This document shows, in pieces, positions 51,801 through 59,105 of a stretch of 64,000 nt of DNA (positions within the stretch are counted from its first letter, which is position 1; every line of letters begins with the position of its first letter). The notes beneath the pieces are model-generated. The model saw nothing but the letters and a program-made list of their open reading frames with translations. It was not told where the DNA came from and did not search any database. The stretch is from the NCBI GenBank assembly GCA_905221605.1, contig CAJNDS010002795.1, positions 1 to 64,000 of the forward strand, given 5' to 3'. Source of the stretch: Symbiodinium natans. Lineage: Eukaryota > Sar > Dinophyceae > Suessiales > Symbiodiniaceae. Position numbers and translations under genes: made by a program.

Positions 51801-54700
51801 CAGCCCTAAGCTCGCAAGCCACTGCGCAGTCCCTTGCAAGAACGTAAGGCCCGCCTCCTAGCCCGAGTGCCTCAAAACAAGCAACCAACGTGCTTGAATG
51901 CCATTGGCCCTAACTCTGACTGCATAAACCGACTCGCCCAAGCCTTCCCTCGCTGCTCTGAGGCCTACAAATCCCCTCAACGGTTTACAGGCAACACAGA
52001 AACATGCTGGGCTCTGAAGCCCTGGTGTGCTGCGAAGCTAGGTCATGGTGTGAAGTGTTTACATCAGATGCCTTCGGCAGGGCTATTTAGGGTTTAGGGG
52101 TTCTGCGGTCGGTGTTCCTGGCTATCCAAGAGGCTTTGGGCGGCAGGGTCAGGGTTCAGCATACAGAGCCTCGAACCCTCCGTAGCGCGGTGACCATATT
52201 AAGATAAGGGTGCCCTTTTTCTTGGTTGCTTACTTCAAAAGGGCACCCAGAACCAAGAAAAGGGTAAGGGGTTCCACTGGGCTACCAAGAACCCCAAAAT
52301 CACCCGGAACCCTAAACCCTAAACCCTATATAAACCCTAAACCCTAAGCCCTAAACCCTAAACCCTAAACCCTAAACCCTGAACTGTGGGTTGCTTTGGG
52401 GAGGAGTCCCACAACGCTGCCTTCTTGAACATCAGCTCAATGATGGCCTGGACCCAAACTTAGGGGATCAAGTGTGTTTGGGTCTGACTGAAGGAGGGGC
52501 CCTGACAACAGGCCCTAGTCCTATGCCATATATGCATATATATATATATATCTATATATACATATGTATATGTGTATATGAGTGTATATATATATATACA
52601 TATGAGCAGTGGAATATGGCAACCAACCTAGAAGAAGGTAGGCCCCAGAGCTGAGGGGTATCCCTGGTCACAGCGTGATCTGGCTGCAACCCTTCATGAA
52701 GCCTTGTGTCCTTTCTTAGACAAGGGCAACTTTCAACAAAAATCAGGGTAACCAGTTACCCGTTACATGCCCAAGACGTTGTAATTCATATTGTTACAGG
52801 AACACAGAGATACCTCAACTTCCCCCCTCCCTCCCCCCCCCCCCCGGCCCCCGTGGCTGATGGAGGCCCCCAAATCAACAAGCCCTCGCCCATACTTTGG
52901 ACAAACCAAACTAGCATTCGCGCAAGGGACCCTAGTAAAGAAATAAGGCTGCCGTTGCCCTCACGGATTAATGCAGGGAATTTTAGACCCAAGAGTAACC
53001 TAGCAACAACAACGGTACCCCTCTTGGTTTGAAGGGGCTGCTAAGGGAGCCTAAACCCTACAAAACGGATTAAGGGCCTACTGTGAGGCCTAGATCCGGA
53101 AAGCCAATCAGAGCCACATGAGTGGCCTCCAGTTGCTTGATGTCGTCGACCTTGATGGACGCAATCTTCTCGATGATGGAGGCGACGTTCTCCGGGCAAA
53201 TCTTGTTCAACAGGCCTGGCATGAAAGATAGGCCCTTAACCCTAAACCCTAAACCCTAAACCCTAAACCCTAAACCCTAAACCTAAACCCTAAACCCTAA
53301 ACCCTAAACCCTAAACCCTAAACCCTAAACCCTAAACCCTAAACCCTAAACCCTAAAACCCTAAACCCTAGGGTTTAGGGGTTTCAAGGGTGAGGAGGGG
53401 AGATGTAGGGTCTAGGGGGCTTTCGGCTTAACTGTACGGGGAGCGAACCCCTACTGACACCCTTGAAACCTGAGTAGAAGCCGGGAAAGCTAAACCATAG
53501 CATCACCGAACCGGCTCGACGTGGCCTGAGGGGCGGACTCTGATGCCCATGTTGCTTCGTAAACCCTGTAGACCCGGTGTCCCTAAACCTGAAGCTTGGC
53601 CCTACACCCTAATCCTCAAACGGTAAACCCTAAACCCTAAACCCTAAACCCTAAACCCTAAACTCTAAACCCTAAACCCTAGACAGGTGCAACCCGAAAC
53701 CCAAGACAGCTGCACCTTGCACCTGGCGCTTGAGGTCATCCTCCGGCGTCTTCCTTTCAAGGCTCCGTTTTTGGTTGTGTTTTTTCCGTAGGGTTTAGGG
53801 TTATTGGGGTTTGGGGCCTGAGGTTTAGTGCTTAGGGGGGAAGGGGGTCAATTTTTATTGGGTATCCCCACGCAACCCTGTGGACCCCAGACCCAGGGTG
53901 TAGGGTCCACAGGGAAGCCCCTGTGCGCCCCTGAGACCCTGCAAGAAAAGCCAGGAAGCAAAAGCGCACCATAGATGCCATCACAGACACCCTATGAACG
54001 CACTCAGACTTTTCAACCCGATAAGCCTCGCAACCCCCCCTTAGGGTTTAGGGTTTAGGGTTTAGGGTTTAGGGTTTAGGGTTTAGGGTTTAGGGTTTAG
54101 GGTTTAGGGTTTAGGGTTTAGGGTTTAGGGTTTAGGGTTTAGGGTCCAGGGTTCCTGCTTCGCCCTATGACAACTCCAGAAGGCCGGGTTGAGGATTCTC
54201 GGGAGCAGGCTGCTCCGCAGATATGGCTGGGACGAGGGCTCCGAACCCTAAACCCTAAACCCTAAACCCTAAACCCTAAACCCTAAACCCTAAACCCCAA
54301 ACCCCAAACCCTAAACCCTAAACCCTTCTGCCACCCCGAAAGTACCCCAACAGTGATGAATCGTCGTGGCCTCGACAAAGCGCCCCCCCTCAACCCCGGA
54401 GCAACCTGGGAGCGCTTCAAACCGCTGAAGTCGGCAAAACTCGTGTCGCCCTGTTTAAAACATTAAACCCCTCAAGCCCTGAACCCTAAACACAAGTAAC
54501 CCTAAACCCTAAACCCTAAACCCTCAACCCTCAACCCTCAACCCTAAACCCTAAACCCTAAACCCTAAACCCTAAACCCTAAACCCTACAAACCCGAAAC
54601 CCTAGTTCCTAATGATTTGCAACCGAGGTGCTTGGCCGCAGGCCTCCAGGCGTTGGCCGAGACGACGAGGGCCGGTGCTTTCTTCGGCGGGGGCCTGCGG
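42816..54700 (-). CDS. eIF4G-like translation initiation factor, split gene (MIF4G domain)
   Basis: Fourteen short minus-strand exons read in order as an eIF4G-type MIF4G domain. eIF4G is the scaffold of the cap-binding complex that binds eIF4A/eIF3 and recruits the small ribosomal subunit in the cytoplasm. Landmarks in order: LKRQVQGLLNKICPENV (family: LNKLTPxxF), LEAIIELMFKKAITEP (family: VIDLIFEKAISEP), GGKPITFKGLVLN, QNEFEELL, ANMKFIGHLFLRQLL (family: GNIKFIGELF), VIGSVICALG, RLKELMKRGLAPRR, EDVLDTRAAGWAKK (family: DVLDLR..W), KTKEEIRLEQ. Codon phases agree across every junction from exon 2 to 10 and from exon 11 to 14. Donors are GC in most introns, GA in one, GT in a few; acceptors are mostly AG|G. 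Introns carry TTTAGGG arrays and inverted-repeat elements. A stretch between exon 10 (about 48.7 kb) and exon 11 (45.29 kb), corresponding to the CLCRLLTTIG part of the domain, was not found, so either that exon is diverged or the copy is damaged. The eIF4E-binding motif was not located. The annotated span is exon 1 to exon 14; both true gene ends are unknown. Confidence 0.85.
43350..43390 (-). CDS. eIF4G-like, exon 13
   Basis: Acceptor CGGCAG|AG completes a Glu codon, then DVLDTRAAGWAKK, a near-diagnostic match to the DVLDLRxxxW motif that ends the MIF4G core. GC donor AAG|GCCATG. Confidence 0.88.
43486..43632 (+). repeat. internal duplication containing AGGATGGGCC
   Basis: Two related halves start CAGGATGGGCCACTATGCCC (about 43487) and CAGGATGGGCCGTTATGCCC (about 43562), and the second ends with the complement CACAGCCCATCCTG. 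Likely a small element in the intron after eIF4G-like exon 13. Confidence 0.6.
44333..44404 (-). repeat. (CCCTAAA)n array
   Basis: About 10 units in the intron between eIF4G-like exons 12 and 13. Confidence 0.96.
44736..44812 (+). repeat. (TTTAGGG)n array
   Basis: About 11 units, starting 15 bp after the GA donor of eIF4G-like exon 12. Confidence 0.96.
44827..44863 (-). CDS. eIF4G-like, exon 12 (GA donor)
   Basis: Thirty-seven nt after GCCTAG acceptor, reading APRRPGRLVLAR and ending in phase 1 before GAGTCG, a GA donor. Corresponds to LAPRIRFMLQ, immediately upstream of DVLDLR. Confidence 0.65.
45079..45225 (+). mobile_element. family A element, copy A5, with TTTAGGG insertion
   Basis: Both terminal repeats present, but about 45 bp of TTTAGGG array (45168-45212) sits where A3 has only GTCAAGGGTACCACT. 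Located in the intron after eIF4G-like exon 11. Confidence 0.85.
45253..45291 (-). CDS. eIF4G-like, exon 11
   Basis: Thirteen codons, VCGRLKELMKRGL, between acceptor GCGAG|GTC and GC donor TTG|GCTGCT. Corresponds to the YFxRLxELSxN stretch near the end of MIF4G. A family A inverted-repeat element begins about 27 nt into the following intron. Confidence 0.72.
45384..45472 (+). mobile_element. family E element, copy E4
   Basis: Uninterrupted copy: GCCTGAATGATTCGAATAGG to ATTATCAGTACTTATTCC. Directly follows a TTTAGGG array. Confidence 0.7.
45816..45881 (+). mobile_element. family C element, copy C4 (no insertion)
   Basis: First of two adjacent near-identical copies; contains TTAGAACCCTACTTCTTAC without repeat. 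Confidence 0.85.
45882..45970 (+). mobile_element. family C element, copy C5 (with insertion)
   Basis: Second copy; at the same place reads AGAACCCT followed by about 20 extra bases of CCCTAAA repeat before CTTCTTAC. Confidence 0.87.
46380..47480 (+). CDS. plus-strand coding-like block inside the eIF4G-like intron
   Basis: About 1.1 kb almost free of TTTAGGG arrays. The plus strand has an acceptor (TTCCGCAG at 46.42 kb) and MGTGIGATSLVDKDFEALGD; then one frame open from 46.77 to 47.27 kb interrupted by a single TGA at 46989 (LANFRDARSALDPNRQILCA before it; DLLEDEPTFHEWELEENIDD after it), ending near a GTGAGT donor at 47.235 kb. Minus-strand frames are partly open too. FRDARSALD is faintly like gag-region helices of dinoflagellate copia-like elements, but that is a guess. 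It may be a nested gene or a decayed retroelement piece. Confidence 0.4.
47696..47790 (+). repeat. TTCAGGG variant array
   Basis: About 12 units, nearly all TTCAGGG. Confidence 0.96.
47876..48136 (+). other. open segment of uncertain coding strand
   Basis: Plus strand reads SDLLGVLKGDPHLEALLDVA through VVFNSPWRSSHLADTPK; the minus strand is broken by stops. Lies inside the eIF4G-like intron just beyond the 46.4-47.5 kb block and may be part of it. Confidence 0.3.
48640..48729 (-). CDS. eIF4G-like, exon 10 (3' end uncertain)
   Basis: After a clean TTGCAG acceptor it reads VIGSVICALG in the phase set by exon 9, corresponding to the I..CV..LL helix. Homology fades after about 12 codons, so the true donor is probably between 48.66 and 48.70 kb. 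The low coordinate given is only the limit of the open frame. Confidence 0.6.
49247..49312 (-). CDS. eIF4G-like, exon 9
   Basis: Twenty-two codons including RANMKFIGHLFLRQLLSAK, a close match to the GNIKFIGELFxxxLLxxK helix that is the most conserved part of MIF4G. Acceptor CCAGAG|GA, GC donor GCAAAG|GCCGGT. Confidence 0.92.
49508..49603 (-). repeat. (CCCTAAA)n array
   Basis: About 13 units between eIF4G-like exons 8 and 9. Confidence 0.97.
50138..50189 (-). CDS. eIF4G-like, exon 8
   Basis: Encodes KATLDAEELEYMRKKRK, the charged loop that precedes the FIGELF helix in MIF4G proteins. Acceptor CCCGAG|G, GC donor CGCAAG|GCAGGG. Confidence 0.82.
50218..50518 (+). mobile_element. family E element, copy E5, split by an array
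   Basis: The first 25 bp (GGCCTTAATAATTAGAATAG..) runs into the 180 bp array and is then repeated as GGCCTTAGTACTTAGAATAG followed by the full element. Confidence 0.78.
50241..50420 (+). repeat. TTTAGGG then TTTTAGGG array inside a family E element
   Basis: Four TTTAGGG units then about 14 TTTTAGGG units. On both sides lies the same family E sequence (see the family E entry). Confidence 0.97.
50787..50835 (-). CDS. eIF4G-like, exon 7
   Basis: The acceptor GCAAG|GT completes the Cys codon left by exon 6 (NIC|QNEFEELLAYNDISA). The 3' border GA|GCAGAT is chosen because it restores the frame of exon 8; a slightly longer exon cannot be excluded. Confidence 0.8.
51241..51313 (-). CDS. eIF4G-like, exon 6
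   Basis: Starts after TGCGCAG, reads AVYPSFPDPDGGKPITF then KGLVLNI, and ends in phase 1 at ATCT|GCTGCT (GC donor). Matches the TVNFRKLLLNRCQ segment of eIF4G. Confidence 0.9.
51592..51648 (-). CDS. eIF4G-like, exon 5
   Basis: Nineteen codons, AITEPHYCETYADMVFSLK, from acceptor GGGAAG|GCC to donor AAG|GTGTGG. Corresponds to the EPNFSVAYANMC helix of MIF4G domains. Confidence 0.9.
51692..51795 (+). repeat. (TTTAGGG)n array
   Basis: About 14 units, ending 44 bp upstream (gene sense) of eIF4G-like exon 5. Confidence 0.97.
52181..52289 (+). mobile_element. family A element, copy A6
   Basis: Complete but with a diverged left end; lies between eIF4G-like exons 4 and 5. Confidence 0.8.
52421..52447 (-). 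CDS. eIF4G-like, exon 4 (27-nt microexon)
   Basis: Acceptor GTCCAG|GCC, GC donor AAGAAG|GCAGCG. Encodes AIIELMFKK, which joins in phase to its neighbours to give LEAIIELMFKKAITEP, the canonical IxLIFEKAIxEP segment. Only nine codons, yet exactly the missing piece between exons 3 and 5. Confidence 0.85.
53127..53215 (-). CDS. eIF4G-like, exon 3 (first helix of MIF4G)
   Basis: Eighty-nine nt with acceptor GCCAG|GC and a GC donor GGAG|GCCACT. Reads LLNKICPENVASIIEKIAS then IKVDDIKQLE, the first MIF4G helix pair. The intron after it starts GCCA and the next exon also starts GCCA. Confidence 0.88.
53235..53378 (-). repeat. (CCCTAAA)n array with inversion at right end
   Basis: About 19 units, then at 53369 the sequence turns directly into TTTAGGG, a second head-to-head junction. 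Confidence 0.97.
53430..53520 (-). other. tRNA-like sequence, probably not a functional tRNA
   Basis: The minus strand carries GTAGGGGTTCGCTCCCC, like a T-arm, and upstream GGTGATGCTATGGTTTAGC, loosely like a D-arm. I could not form a proper anticodon stem or acceptor stem. May be a decayed tRNA-derived repeat in the intron between eIF4G-like exons 2 and 3. Confidence 0.2.
53716..53766 (-). CDS. eIF4G-like, exon 2
   Basis: Encodes SLERKTPEDDLKRQVQ and ends G|GTGCAG. The split Gly codon is completed by the next exon to give KRQVQGLLNK, matching the start of a MIF4G domain. The 5' border is approximate. Confidence 0.75.
54042..54145 (+). repeat. (TTTAGGG)n array
   Basis: About 15 units between eIF4G-like exons 1 and 2. 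Confidence 0.97.
54243..54606 (-). repeat. two CCCTAAA arrays around a unique 160 bp island
   Basis: Arrays at 54243-54328 and 54500-54606; the second has a CCCTCAA patch. Confidence 0.95.
54624..54700 (-). CDS. eIF4G-like, exon 1 of those found
   Basis: Reads PPPKKAPALVVSANAWRP, comparable to the KAENAWKP stretch just before the MIF4G domain in animal eIF4G. It is preceded by a GACGCAG acceptor; the donor (CG|GTTGCA) is uncertain. It is the weakest member of the series by homology and is placed by order and motif. Confidence 0.5.
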
Positions 54701-55257
54701 CTGCGTCGCAGGAGCCGTTAAGTTTAGGTCTTAATTAGGGCTTCGGGACCATTTCTGAAAGGGTTTCTTTAAGGAGGGGGGGGAGGGGGTCATACGGGCA
54801 CCTAGACTGCGGGCTGGAAAAACAAAACAGTGCGTATGCAGCCCGTCGTTGGTGGCCTACGGCCTTCGGGGGCTTCGAGGCTTTGGGAACCGGTGAAGGC
54901 CCGATCGGTGAACCTGTCATTCAGTTGGGTTTAGGGCTTAGGGTTAAGGGTTTAGGGCTTAGGGTTTCGGGTTTAGGGTTTAGGGTTTAGGGGGCCTACG
55001 GCCAGGGCTTCGGGTCTCCTTGAATCTGCAGTCTAGGGCACCAAAGTTGCCAAAGGGCCCTACAAGATGGCGTGCCTGCGCAAGCTCTTCTCGGTACCCA
55101 GAGTATCAGGGCCATGCCCCCAAAATCCTAAACGTTAAGTCCTCAAAGCCTAAAATCCTGAAGCGCAACTCGAAACCCCAAGCCCGATGAGTCGCTTCGA
55201 TTCGACCCACGGGGACCGGAGGATGGAATCGAAACCGAACAAGCCCGCCACCATCCT

Positions 55258-55372
55258 CCCCTTGGAACCTTAATTTCATAATAAATCCCTCCGGTTATTT
55301 AAAAATACTGGAACCTTAATTTCATAACAAATCCCCGGGTTTCACAGAAGTACAAAATATTCATAAGGGGCC
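55258..55372 (+). repeat. AT-rich element with internal direct repeat
   Basis: GGAACCTTAATTTCATAA occurs twice 45 bp apart, followed by TTCATAAGGGG; similar in style to 44905-44985. Confidence 0.55.
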
Positions 55373-55471
55373 TATAGGCCAAAGCCGGCACCACAAAGGC
55401 CCCCAACCCGCGATTGGGGTAGGGGGTTTACCGGGTGAGGGTTTCGTTCTGAGGGTAGCATCGGTCAAAAT

Positions 55472-55556
55472 CGTCTTGTCTGGAAAAGGCCCAGCCTTTC
55501 GACTTGTGCGGACATCTGCCGGCGCAGTGAGGATGCCGAGCCTTGCACAGGATCAG
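55472..55556 (-). CDS. candidate exon
   Basis: Minus strand reads DPVQGSASSLRRQMSAQVER then LGLFQTR, a plausible helix-containing segment just upstream of the eIF4G exons. Confidence 0.35.
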
Positions 55557-55574
55557 GGGTTGGGGTTTCGGGTT

Positions 55575-55712
55575 TAGGGTTTAGGGTTTAGGGTTTAGGG
55601 TGTAGGCTGTAGGCTTTAGGCTTTGGGCTTTAGGCTTTAGGCTTTAGGCTTCAGGCTTCAGGCTTCAGGCTTTAGGCTTTAGGCTTTAGGCTTTAGGCTT
55701 TACGCTTTAGGG
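55575..55712 (+). repeat. TTTAGGG then TTTAGGC variant array
   Basis: Four TTTAGGG units turn into about a dozen TTTAGGC/TTCAGGC units. Confidence 0.96.
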
Positions 55713-56247
55713 GTCAAGGTTTCGTGTGATAGGGCGTAGATGCTGTAAAGGTTAGGCTTTGGAACAAGCTCGAAAGCTTCGTGAGGCGCGAAGTGCAGCT
55801 TTGGCCCGATTGTGGAAGGCCATCTAACACTTGTCTCCCACCCCGCGCCGTCCGAGGCGGCAAAGCCACCTAAACCTATTCCTTTTAGGGTTTAGGCCTA
55901 AGCTCAAGGCGACAGCCACTTCTGAAAATTTCTTCCGCTTTGGGACGTTCCGTCAGGGGGTTGTAAGAGGCTTCCTGGGTCCGAGAGGCGCCGTGCGTCA
56001 GGCAAAGTCTGAAAAGGGGTCCGGGGTCCCAGCAAGGTCCTAGGGGTCCCGGGGGGGTACCGTCCGAAGGGGTTTTGGGTTGAAGCTTGGATGCTGCAGT
56101 GTGGGTGCTACCGATCCGAGCTGTGGGAGGCAGGTTTGTGGGAGGCAGGCGAACGACCTGGGTCGGCTTGCGCCATTGAGGTCGAGGGACTTAGGCCCCG
56201 TCCCAAGTGTAGGGGGCGGCCTAGTTGAGCTTAGCGCTTAGCGTGTA

Positions 56248-56350
56248 TGGTTTAGGGTTTAGGGTTTAGGGTTTAGGGTTTAGGGTTTAGGGTTTAGGGT
56301 TTAGGGTTTAGGGTTTATCGTTTAGGGTTTAGGGTTTAGGGTTTAGGGTA
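56248..56350 (+). repeat. (TTTAGGG)n array
   Basis: About 14 units. Confidence 0.96.
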
Positions 56351-56482
56351 CCGCGTAGAGCATAGATGGTCGACGAGTGAGGGTGTCACGGAACAGCACA
56401 CATTCTAGGTGAGAGGGTTTCTAGAAATTATAGGATTTGGGGGGTACAAAACCCGAAGTGCTAAACAGCAATCGATACCCTG

Positions 56483-56560
56483 CCGAGCGGCTCTTGGTCA
56501 CTACAGGCTCCGACTGTTGGCGGAAGGGGAGTCCTTCGTCCTTCCTGAGATTGCGGATTT
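56483..56560 (-). CDS. candidate exon with GT donor
   Basis: NLRKDEGLPFRQQSEPVVTK followed by SRSA and a GCAGG|GTATCG donor on the minus strand. The opposite strand reads LLAEGESFVLPEIAD, also open. Confidence 0.3.
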
Positions 56561-56859
56561 GGGGTTTAGGGTTCAGTTCAGGGGTTCAGGGTTGAGGGGT
56601 TGAGGGTTTCGGGTTCAAGGCCTAGGGCGGATTCAAAGCCTAAACCCAAAACCCTCTAGATTGTGGTCCCCGTTCGGATGACAACTTCGCCATAAGGGGC
56701 TCCACGAGAAAAAGAGTGTTTGGGGTTTGGGGTTTAGGGTGTAGGGTTTAGAGTTTAGGGTTTAGGGTTTTCAAAATGGGGCCGTCGCAGTCCCGAGGGC
56801 TTGGGGTTTTGGGCCTCGGTGCAGCGTTCAGGGTTTGGCGCGTCTCCCAGAAACCCTAA

Positions 56860-57178
56860 AAACTCAGACCCTAAAAGCCTCAAACCCTAAAACAATAAAC
56901 CGTTTAACCCTAAAACCCAAAAACTCTAAAGCCCTAAAACCCTAAAACCCTAAAACCCTAAAGCCCTAAAACCCTAAAACCCTAAAACCCTAAAACCCTA
57001 AAACCCTAAAACCCTAGAACCCTAGAACCCTAGAACCCTAAAACCCTAGAACCCTAGAACGCTAGAACCCTAAAACCCGAAAACCCTAAAACCCTAAAAC
57101 CCTATAACCCTAAAACCCTAAATCCCTAAAACCCTAAAACCCTCAAACCCTAAAACCCTAAAACCCTAAACCGAAACC
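56860..57178 (-). repeat. CCCTAAAA 8-mer variant array
   Basis: About 300 bp of eight-base CCCTAAAA units with a CCCTAGAA patch near 57.01-57.06 kb. Confidence 0.96.
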
Positions 57179-57974
57179 CTGAATCCCCAAGGCCTAAAAG
57201 CCCAAGCGCCACTGCAAACCGACTCCCGAACCCCAAACCCGAAGCCCTGGTCTTTTTATGGCTTGGGGCTTTAGAGCTTTAGGGCTTTAGGGCTTCGGGT
57301 TTAGGGTTTGGGGCTTTGGAGCTTTAGGGCTTTTGGGCTTTAGGGTTTAGGGTACGAGTCCCGGCTTCTTGCTGGTCATCTCACACTTTTTGGGTTTTGG
57401 TGGTCACGGTTTGTGGTCTCCTGCTGAGGGCCTTACGGGCCTTAAGGGTCTTCAACGGGGACTCCCCCAACCGGGATCCTTTGTTGGAGAAAGGAACATA
57501 TGAAATCATAGATTTCTTGAAGTACCATACCCCAAAAATGGCCAGGAAAAGGAGGGGCCATAGTTGAGACTTTTGAAGTTTCGGGCACCCCCCTGACATA
57601 CCTTAAGTTGCCCTTACAAGGGCTCCTATCTAACCCTCACGGTCCCAACTTATAAGGCATTGTACGGAGTTCCCCTGACAGAGCGCAAACCCAGCCAGAA
57701 AAGCCTCAAACTCCACACCTAAACCCACACCCATAGCCTTTAGACTTTAGGGCTTAGGGTCTAAGGTTTAGGGTCTGGGGTCCGAGGTCCAGGGTTTGGG
57801 GCTTCTCCCCTAGAAACACCTTCGACCGCAGCAAAGGCGCTTGGCCAGCTCGCTTGCCTGGGGCGTTTTCGGGTTTAGGGTTTGGGGCACTCCCAGAACA
57901 TGGACCAATCATGGCTTCATCACGAGTTGTGAGGGTAGGAAGCCGCAGGGTGAGGAGAAAAAAGGATCTCAAAG

Positions 57975-58055
57975 TTTAGGGGGCCCCCCGAGCCCAAAGA
58001 CGGTATCGAGATTTGCGGATGCTTCCACTTCCTCGGAGTCTCCCCCCCGTCCTGC
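57975..58055 (-). CDS. candidate exon, acidic
   Basis: After GGCAG the minus strand reads GGDSEEVEASANLDTVFGLG. Plausible low-complexity exon of the gene upstream of or including eIF4G. Confidence 0.35.
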
Positions 58056-58304
58056 CTAAGCAACCTGCCCTCAGCATGATTAGGGGTTTTAGGGTTTGGG
58101 TTTAGGGTAACCCTCACCCACACAAGAAGCCCCAAGCTAGGTATATCCTTCAATTTGTTTCTGTTAAATATGCAGCCGGGAAAATGCATAATGATTCTGA
58201 AGCCCTAAGCCAAAGCCCTTGTAAACCCTAGGGTTTAGGCTTGAGGGCTTCGGGAAACCCTGAAACCCTAAACCCTAAACCCTAAACCCTAAACCCCAGA
58301 ACTT

Positions 58305-58380
58305 CAGGGCCCACGCTGGAACTGGGGCAACTTCCACGACGTAGTCGGGCAGGTCATCCTTAGGAACCTCGCAGGCACAG
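58305..58380 (-). CDS. candidate exon
   Basis: Minus strand reads CEVPKDDLPDYVVEVAPVP with no stops and high GC at third positions; flanked by CCCTAAA and TTTAGGG arrays. Confidence 0.35.
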
Positions 58381-58454
58381 GTTTCTTAGGGTTTAGGGTT
58401 TAGGGTTTAGGGTTTAGGGTTTAGGGTTTAGGGCTTAGGATGTAGAACCCTAAC

Positions 58455-58545
58455 TGGACCCAACTGGGCTTCCATTTTTTTGAGCTTGCTGGTTGCTGCT
58501 GACAGGGCCCTCTGGCGCCCACGGCTCCCAATCTTTTTTAAGTAG
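58455..58545 (-). CDS. candidate exon, basic coiled-coil-like
   Basis: Minus strand reads RQRALSAATSKLKKMEAQLG, a helical, heptad-like stretch. Same strand as the eIF4G-like gene; membership is inferred from position only. Confidence 0.35.
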
Positions 58546-58705
58546 GGCCCGCCCGCAAGGAATTCAACTCCTTCTTGAAGGCCTGTCGACCGCTGGAGCT
58601 TCGGTTTAGAGTTTAGGGTTTAGGGTTTAGGGTTTAGGATTTAGGGTTTAGGGTTTAGGGCTTCGGGACGCAGCCATCTAACTCTCCTTAGCATCCGTCG
58701 TTCAA

Positions 58706-58807
58706 CTCACTTGCTTCATGCTTCGGCTTGGTGCCCCGGCCATATTCCGATACGCCAGCAGCTGTCGCCGAACCTGCCGTGCGCGGGGGCTTTGTGCCCC
58801 GGACTGT
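58706..58807 (-). CDS. candidate exon with GTGAGT donor
   Basis: Between an acceptor CCCTACAG and a strong donor CAA|GTGAGT. Two frames are open (RARQVRRQLLAYRNMAG or TAGSATAAGVSEYGRGTK); I cannot choose. Confidence 0.35.
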
Positions 58808-58976
58808 AGGGTGGGAGTTGAGGGTCCATAAAGCTCAGCTGGCCCCTCAACCCTAAACCCTAGACCCCCTGTGTCTGGGCTGAGTGCCCAACAATCCTTC
58901 TCACCTCCCCTGGGCAACTCTTCACTTGAATTGAAAAGGTTGCAATGTCCGCCCCAGTAATCCCTCAAACAAGCAG

Positions 58977-59105
58977 GGCCTCAACGAAGTTCATCTGCGG
59001 AGCCTCCACTGGAAGAGGATTTTGGGGGCACGCAGTAGAAGTCTGGGATGTTGTCCGCATCCAAAACATCGAAGCTGGAGAGGTCCATAACGTTTGCTAC
59101 ATGGG
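58977..59105 (-). CDS. candidate exon upstream of eIF4G core
   Basis: A pyrimidine-rich tract and CATGTAG acceptor lead into MDLSSFDVLDADNIPDFYCV and PPKSSSSGGSADE on the minus strand. Acidic and serine-rich; could be the disordered N-terminal part of the eIF4G-like protein, but there is no homology to show it. Confidence 0.4.
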
